Assembly: GCF_900100345.1 (NCBI RefSeq)
Contig: NZ_FMTT01000025.1
Location: 18,085-82,084 of the forward strand
Direction: 5' to 3'
DNA length: 64,000 nt
Origin: Paenibacillus tianmuensis
GTDB lineage: Bacteria; Bacillota; Bacilli; Paenibacillales; NBRC-103111
Part shown: positions 61,574 through 64,000 of the stretch, one piece after another
How positions within the stretch are numbered: the first letter of the stretch is position 1
How the letters are laid out: every line of letters begins with the position of its first letter
Translations under genes and position numbers: made by a program
Notes under the pieces: model-generated
Told to the model about the DNA's origin: nothing
Databases searched by the model: none
What the model saw: only the letters and a program-made list of their open reading frames with translations

Positions 61574-62959
61574 GGCTCAAAACCGAAATCAGTTCTTGAC
61601 GAACTAAGCTGAGGCTAAAAAAAATGGAAAAACATCTGCTAATCCTGTATTGTTGTAAGTCCGACCAAACAACAAAAGGAATAAACAGATGCAAACCCAG
61701 TATATCAATGAAATGCTCAACTTGCCAGAGCTAAAAATAAACCAAGTTCTGTCCATCAACGCCGATGAACTTCACATAGAAGCTGAACCGCTGTGCGACA
61801 AACAATGCTGCCCCTGCTGTGGATCGGATCAAGCTGTCATTCGCAAGGGAAGCAATAACATACGGATCGTCCGGCATCTGTCCGTGTTTGAGAAGAAAAC
61901 TTATTTGCATGTACCGTCCACTCGCCTGTTATGTACGCGCTGCAAAGCTGGGTTTGTATGGATGTACGAATTTGTCGGACCGAAGCAGCGCTACAGCAGA
62001 CTTTTCCGGTCCCATACCGCTGAACAAGCATTCGGTTCTACAGCAGCGCATAGCGCCCGCATGCAGCAAGCGCCAGTCAGCACCGTGCAACGCATTCATA
62101 ACGAGGCGGTTCCGGTTGAGTACGAACGGATCTGTGAGCAAGTGTGGGAAGAAGCCAAAGAAACGGCTGACCTGGTTTTAGGCGTCGATGATTTTGCAAT
62201 CAAGAAGGGTCATGCGTATAACACCGGTATTCACAACCTCAAAGGCGAGACGATGTTGGATCTGTTGCCGGGTCGAAAGCTGGAAGAACTGCGGTCGTAT
62301 GCCCAAGAGCACCCCGATTTCCTTTTGCTTAACCCGAAAGCCGTGGTCTTGAACTTGGCCCGAGCTTATCATACTTGGATCAGTGAGTGTTTTCCGAATG
62401 CGATTCGCATCGCGGACCGTTTTCACGTTCACGGTTATGTGATTGAAAGTGTACAGGAAGTTCGTAAAACGGTCCAAAACACCCTGTCATCACGGGCTAA
62501 GGCGCATCTGAAAGCCAATCATCGCTTGTTGAACCCGCCAGCCGAGTCGCTAGGCGAAGAAAGTAAAAAACGGTGGGAAGCGCTGCTGAACTACTCCCCT
62601 CTGCTTCGAAGCGTATGGGAGTGGAAAGAAGCATTCACGACCTGGTATGACTGCTCGCCGGACTTGGCCATTGCCAGACTGGGATTTGAACGTTGGTGTG
62701 AGCAAGGTGATCGAATCGACCACGCCGCGGTTCGAAGCGCCCTCAAGACGATGCGCAATTGGAAAGAGGAGATCGTGAACTACCATCATTGCCGCTGGAC
62801 AAACGCAACGGTAGAAGGTCGACACAATCGTATAAAAGCTTTTCAGCGCCGCCATTACTTCACACGAAATCGCAGTCGCTATAAAGCTGGCATTCTCATC
62901 GAATGTAACCGCCATCGGATATTGGGCTAGCAGTCAAGCACTGATTTTGAGGTTGAGCC
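61574..62959 (+). mobile_element. Complete ISL3-family insertion sequence
   Basis: A 1386-base element bounded by 27-base terminal inverted repeats: left 61574-61600 starts GGCTCAAAACCGAAATCAGT, right 62933-62959 in inverse GGCTCAACCTCAAAATCAGT; 22 of 27 positions agree. Flanking octamers TCCTTCGC (61566) and ACCTTCGC (62960) form an 8-base target duplication with one difference, the size usual for ISL3. It carries one intact transposase gene. Confidence 0.92.
61689..62930 (+). CDS. ISL3 family transposase
   Basis: A 413-aa DDE transposase. N-terminal zinc-binding part CDKQCCPCCGSD and LLCTRCKAG. Catalytic region LVLGVDDFAIKKG (first Asp), IRIADRFHVHGYV (second Asp) and ATVEGRHNRIKAFQRRHYF (Glu). 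It is full length, with no frameshift, so the element may still be mobile. Confidence 0.96.
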   Translation: MQTQYINEMLNLPELKINQVLSINADELHIEAEPLCDKQCCPCCGSDQAVIRKGSNNIRIVRHLSVFEKKTYLHVPSTRLLCTRCKAGFVWMYEFVGPKQRYSRLFRSHTAEQAFGSTAAHSARMQQAPVSTVQRIHNEAVPVEYERICEQVWEEAKETADLVLGVDDFAIKKGHAYNTGIHNLKGETMLDLLPGRKLEELRSYAQEHPDFLLLNPKAVVLNLARAYHTWISECFPNAIRIADRFHVHGYVIESVQEVRKTVQNTLSSRAKAHLKANHRLLNPPAESLGEESKKRWEALLNYSPLLRSVWEWKEAFTTWYDCSPDLAIARLGFERWCEQGDRIDHAAVRSALKTMRNWKEEIVNYHHCRWTNATVEGRHNRIKAFQRRHYFTRNRSRYKAGILIECNRHRILG

Positions 62960-63291
62960 ACCTTCGCTAGGAAAATAGATGAAAAATCGAAAGCTTCAGC
63001 TTGCGCAGTTAGTGCCTTGGGCATCGAACAGAGAGCGTCCCTATGTATAGCAAAGTAAACTGTTTGTTGCTTTTTACCTTCTGCACTTCTTGTTTCATTT
63101 TTTTCACTAGTATCAGTTAGTACGACTTTCTCAATAAAATCCCTTCCCCAGTCGACTAACTTTTTATGCCCACTATAAATTTCGCCTAATTTAGTATGTT
63201 CATTCCAAATATTGGTTCTGTAAAACTCTTTTATTGTATTGTTGACGTTGGTGCTATTGAAGCTCTTACTACTGGATAAATATATACTTTT
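62960..63291 (-). pseudogene. Gene fragment cut by the ISL3 element
   Basis: An open frame of 110 codons with no start: SSSKSFNSTNVNNTIKEFY, HTKLGEIYSGHKKLVDWGRD, QQTVYFAIHRDALCSMPK. It runs into the right end of the ISL3 element. Beyond the left end the same frame could continue about 20 codons (AKDKKKPTGTI) to a stop at 61526. Its upstream end is bounded by a stop and by an IS-end-like sequence at 63296. Product not recognised. Confidence 0.5.
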
Positions 63292-63295
63292 TCAG

Positions 63296-63311
63296 GCCTG
63301 TTGATTAGCCA
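63296..63311 (+). repeat. IS-end-like sequence, copy 1
   Basis: GCCTGTTGATTAGCCA; 15 of 16 bases match 63661-63676, which lies at the left end of an IS4-type element. Confidence 0.6.
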
Positions 63312-63328
63312 CTAAATGGTAGAAGAAA

Positions 63329-63392
63329 GGCGAATGGTAGTACATCGTCAGGAACGATGGTTCTTTACCTTAACGGGTCTATCGGCAAAAAA
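63329..63392 (+). repeat. Second copy of the 34344-34413 segment with dispersed repeat copy 6
   Basis: Begins with the 24 bases identical to 34344 (gene end codons GGC GAA TGG TAG onward) and continues to TTAACGGGTCTATCGGC and an A-run, the dispersed repeat core. Confidence 0.75.
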
Positions 63393-63406
63393 CGGGGATT
63401 AACTAA

Positions 63407-63441
63407 GTATCTCACAATCATTCTTAGAGAATGTGAGATAC
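63407..63441 (-). terminator. Terminator hairpin of a truncated minus-strand gene
   Basis: GTATCTCACA and TGTGAGATAC, a perfect 10-bp stem extended by AT pairs, 51 bases after the stop of the fragment at 63492-63644. Confidence 0.75.
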
Positions 63442-63491
63442 TCCCGGTGCTCCTTATTTACAAAGGTATTAAACTGAAACGAAAAAAGATT

Positions 63492-63644
63492 TTATACTTG
63501 TTCCAATGTGGCTGCTGCCTCAACATTTAATAAAGGTGAAAATAATTCATCATAAACATCCCCTATACCAATTGCCTGTTCAAAATTAGAAATCGAAGCG
63601 AAAATCTTAGTTGTGGGTTCTTTGAGATCGTATATATTTGTTAA
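63492..63644 (-). pseudogene. C-terminal fragment of an unidentified gene
   Basis: The last 50 codons of a gene: LTNIYDLKEPTTKIFASISN, FEQAIGIGDVYDELFSPLLN, VEAAATLEQV, stop. A stop codon precedes it and no start exists. The left end of an IS4-type element lies 17 bases upstream, so the rest was probably lost with that insertion. Product not recognised. Confidence 0.45.
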
Positions 63645-63660
63645 TTATGCTCTTAGTCAC

Positions 63661-63676
63661 GCCTGTTGATTAACCA
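63661..63676 (+). repeat. IS-end-like sequence, copy 2 (IS4-type left end)
   Basis: GCCTGTTGATTAACCA, about 87 bases before the IS4-type transposase start; probably its left terminal repeat. Confidence 0.6.
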
Positions 63677-63762
63677 AAATAAGGAAATTGAAAATTGAAA
63701 AAAGGACGCTCTTTCTGTAAAATCGTTTGCACCATACAACACGATTAGAAAGAGGCGACCTC

Positions 63763-64000
63763 ATGAAAAAGTCTACCACGTTCACCAAGTTAGTTCAAAC
63801 GCTATTGACCGAAGAAGATGTGAAGCAAATTTTGCAAGAATTGAAATACGAAGATACAGCCAGCAAGTTTACAGCCAGTCAGCTTCTATTATTCTTTATG
63901 CACGCTGCCTTAGGACAGTGGGACAGCTATCGGTCTGGTGTAGGAAAAGCAGTCACCAGCGGTCTTATTCGCGTTTGCTATTCCTCTTTTTCTTCCAAAG
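63763..64000 (+). CDS. IS4-type transposase, N-terminal part (cut by the window edge)
   Basis: 79 codons from ATG 63763, preceded by AGAGGCGA. The sequence MKKSTTFTKLVQTLLTEEDV, KQILQELKYEDTASKFT, LLLFFMHAALGQWDSYRSGV is the N-terminal DUF4372-like region of a large IS4-type transposase family common in Paenibacillus. The catalytic part lies beyond the window. Confidence 0.85.
   Translation, partial: MKKSTTFTKLVQTLLTEEDVKQILQELKYEDTASKFTASQLLLFFMHAALGQWDSYRSGVGKAVTSGLIRVCYSSFSSK

Overview
The window looks like chromosomal DNA of a Gram-positive, low-to-mid GC bacterium of the Bacillales, most likely Paenibacillus or a close relative. This rests on strong AGGAGG-type ribosome binding sites, frequent TTG and GTG starts, VanY/VanRS-like genes, malate:quinone oxidoreductase, M56/BlaI, SMI1/KNR4 and DUF4386/DUF4291 genes, and Fur boxes of the Bacillus 7-1-7 type. 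It is ordinary accessory chromosome: many short transcription units, many regulators, and decaying genes. No rRNA, CRISPR array or prophage was seen.

Layout. 0-3 kb: a VanRS-type two-component system and a VanY-like D,D-carboxypeptidase lipoprotein, with a shared putative operator before vanY and before a gene cut by the left edge. 3-6.5 kb: a small acidic protein, a cytochrome P450 with a membrane partner, and a uracil-type permease. 6.6-11.6 kb: a four-gene ABC transporter/two-component module with a triple 11-bp repeat at the transporter promoter. 11.9-17.2 kb: an AT-rich second module made of a secreted protein with three 59-aa repeats, a two-component system and a MacB-like ABC exporter. 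The two effector promoters carry the same response-regulator-type box. 17-23.7 kb: a DJ-1/PfpI protein, an SMI1/KNR4 protein with two uncharacterised neighbours, a DMT transporter behind two upstream leader peptides, and DUF4386 beside a Crp/Fnr gene broken by a stop codon. 23.7-31.3 kb: ahpF-ahpC, mqo, a TMEM175 channel operon, and TetR with an MFS exporter. 31.3-37.6 kb: immunity-like proteins, a broken DinB gene, remnants of VOC and HTH genes, GNAT, and an AlkD-like glycosylase. 37.7-42.1 kb: an AraC regulator joined in frame to a siderophore-binding lipoprotein (two Fur boxes), an LRR-like protein, and a second AraC regulator. 42.6-47.6 kb: a BlaI/M56 signalling pair whose M56 protein has an unusual ectodomain, present again as a separate secreted protein through a 1.2-kb tandem duplication. 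47.9-57.1 kb: DUF4291, LysR with an Old Yellow Enzyme, SecA2, and an ABC-2 transporter with a LytTR regulator that carries a degenerate ABC domain. 57.6-61.5 kb: initiator tRNA, a GIY-YIG protein, DbpA, a cold-shock protein and RhlE. 61.5-64 kb: an intact ISL3-family element with target duplication, gene fragments, and the start of an IS4-type transposase.

The best candidates for new biology are the leader-peptide arrangement before the DMT transporter, the BlaI/M56 locus with its recruited and duplicated ectodomain and two matched operator/promoter pairs, the two-component/repeat-protein/ABC module joined by a shared box, and the AraC-lipoprotein fusion whose linker is a Fur-box promoter. 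A dispersed repeat occurs six times, always in the same orientation. All functional statements come from reading motifs; no database search was run.
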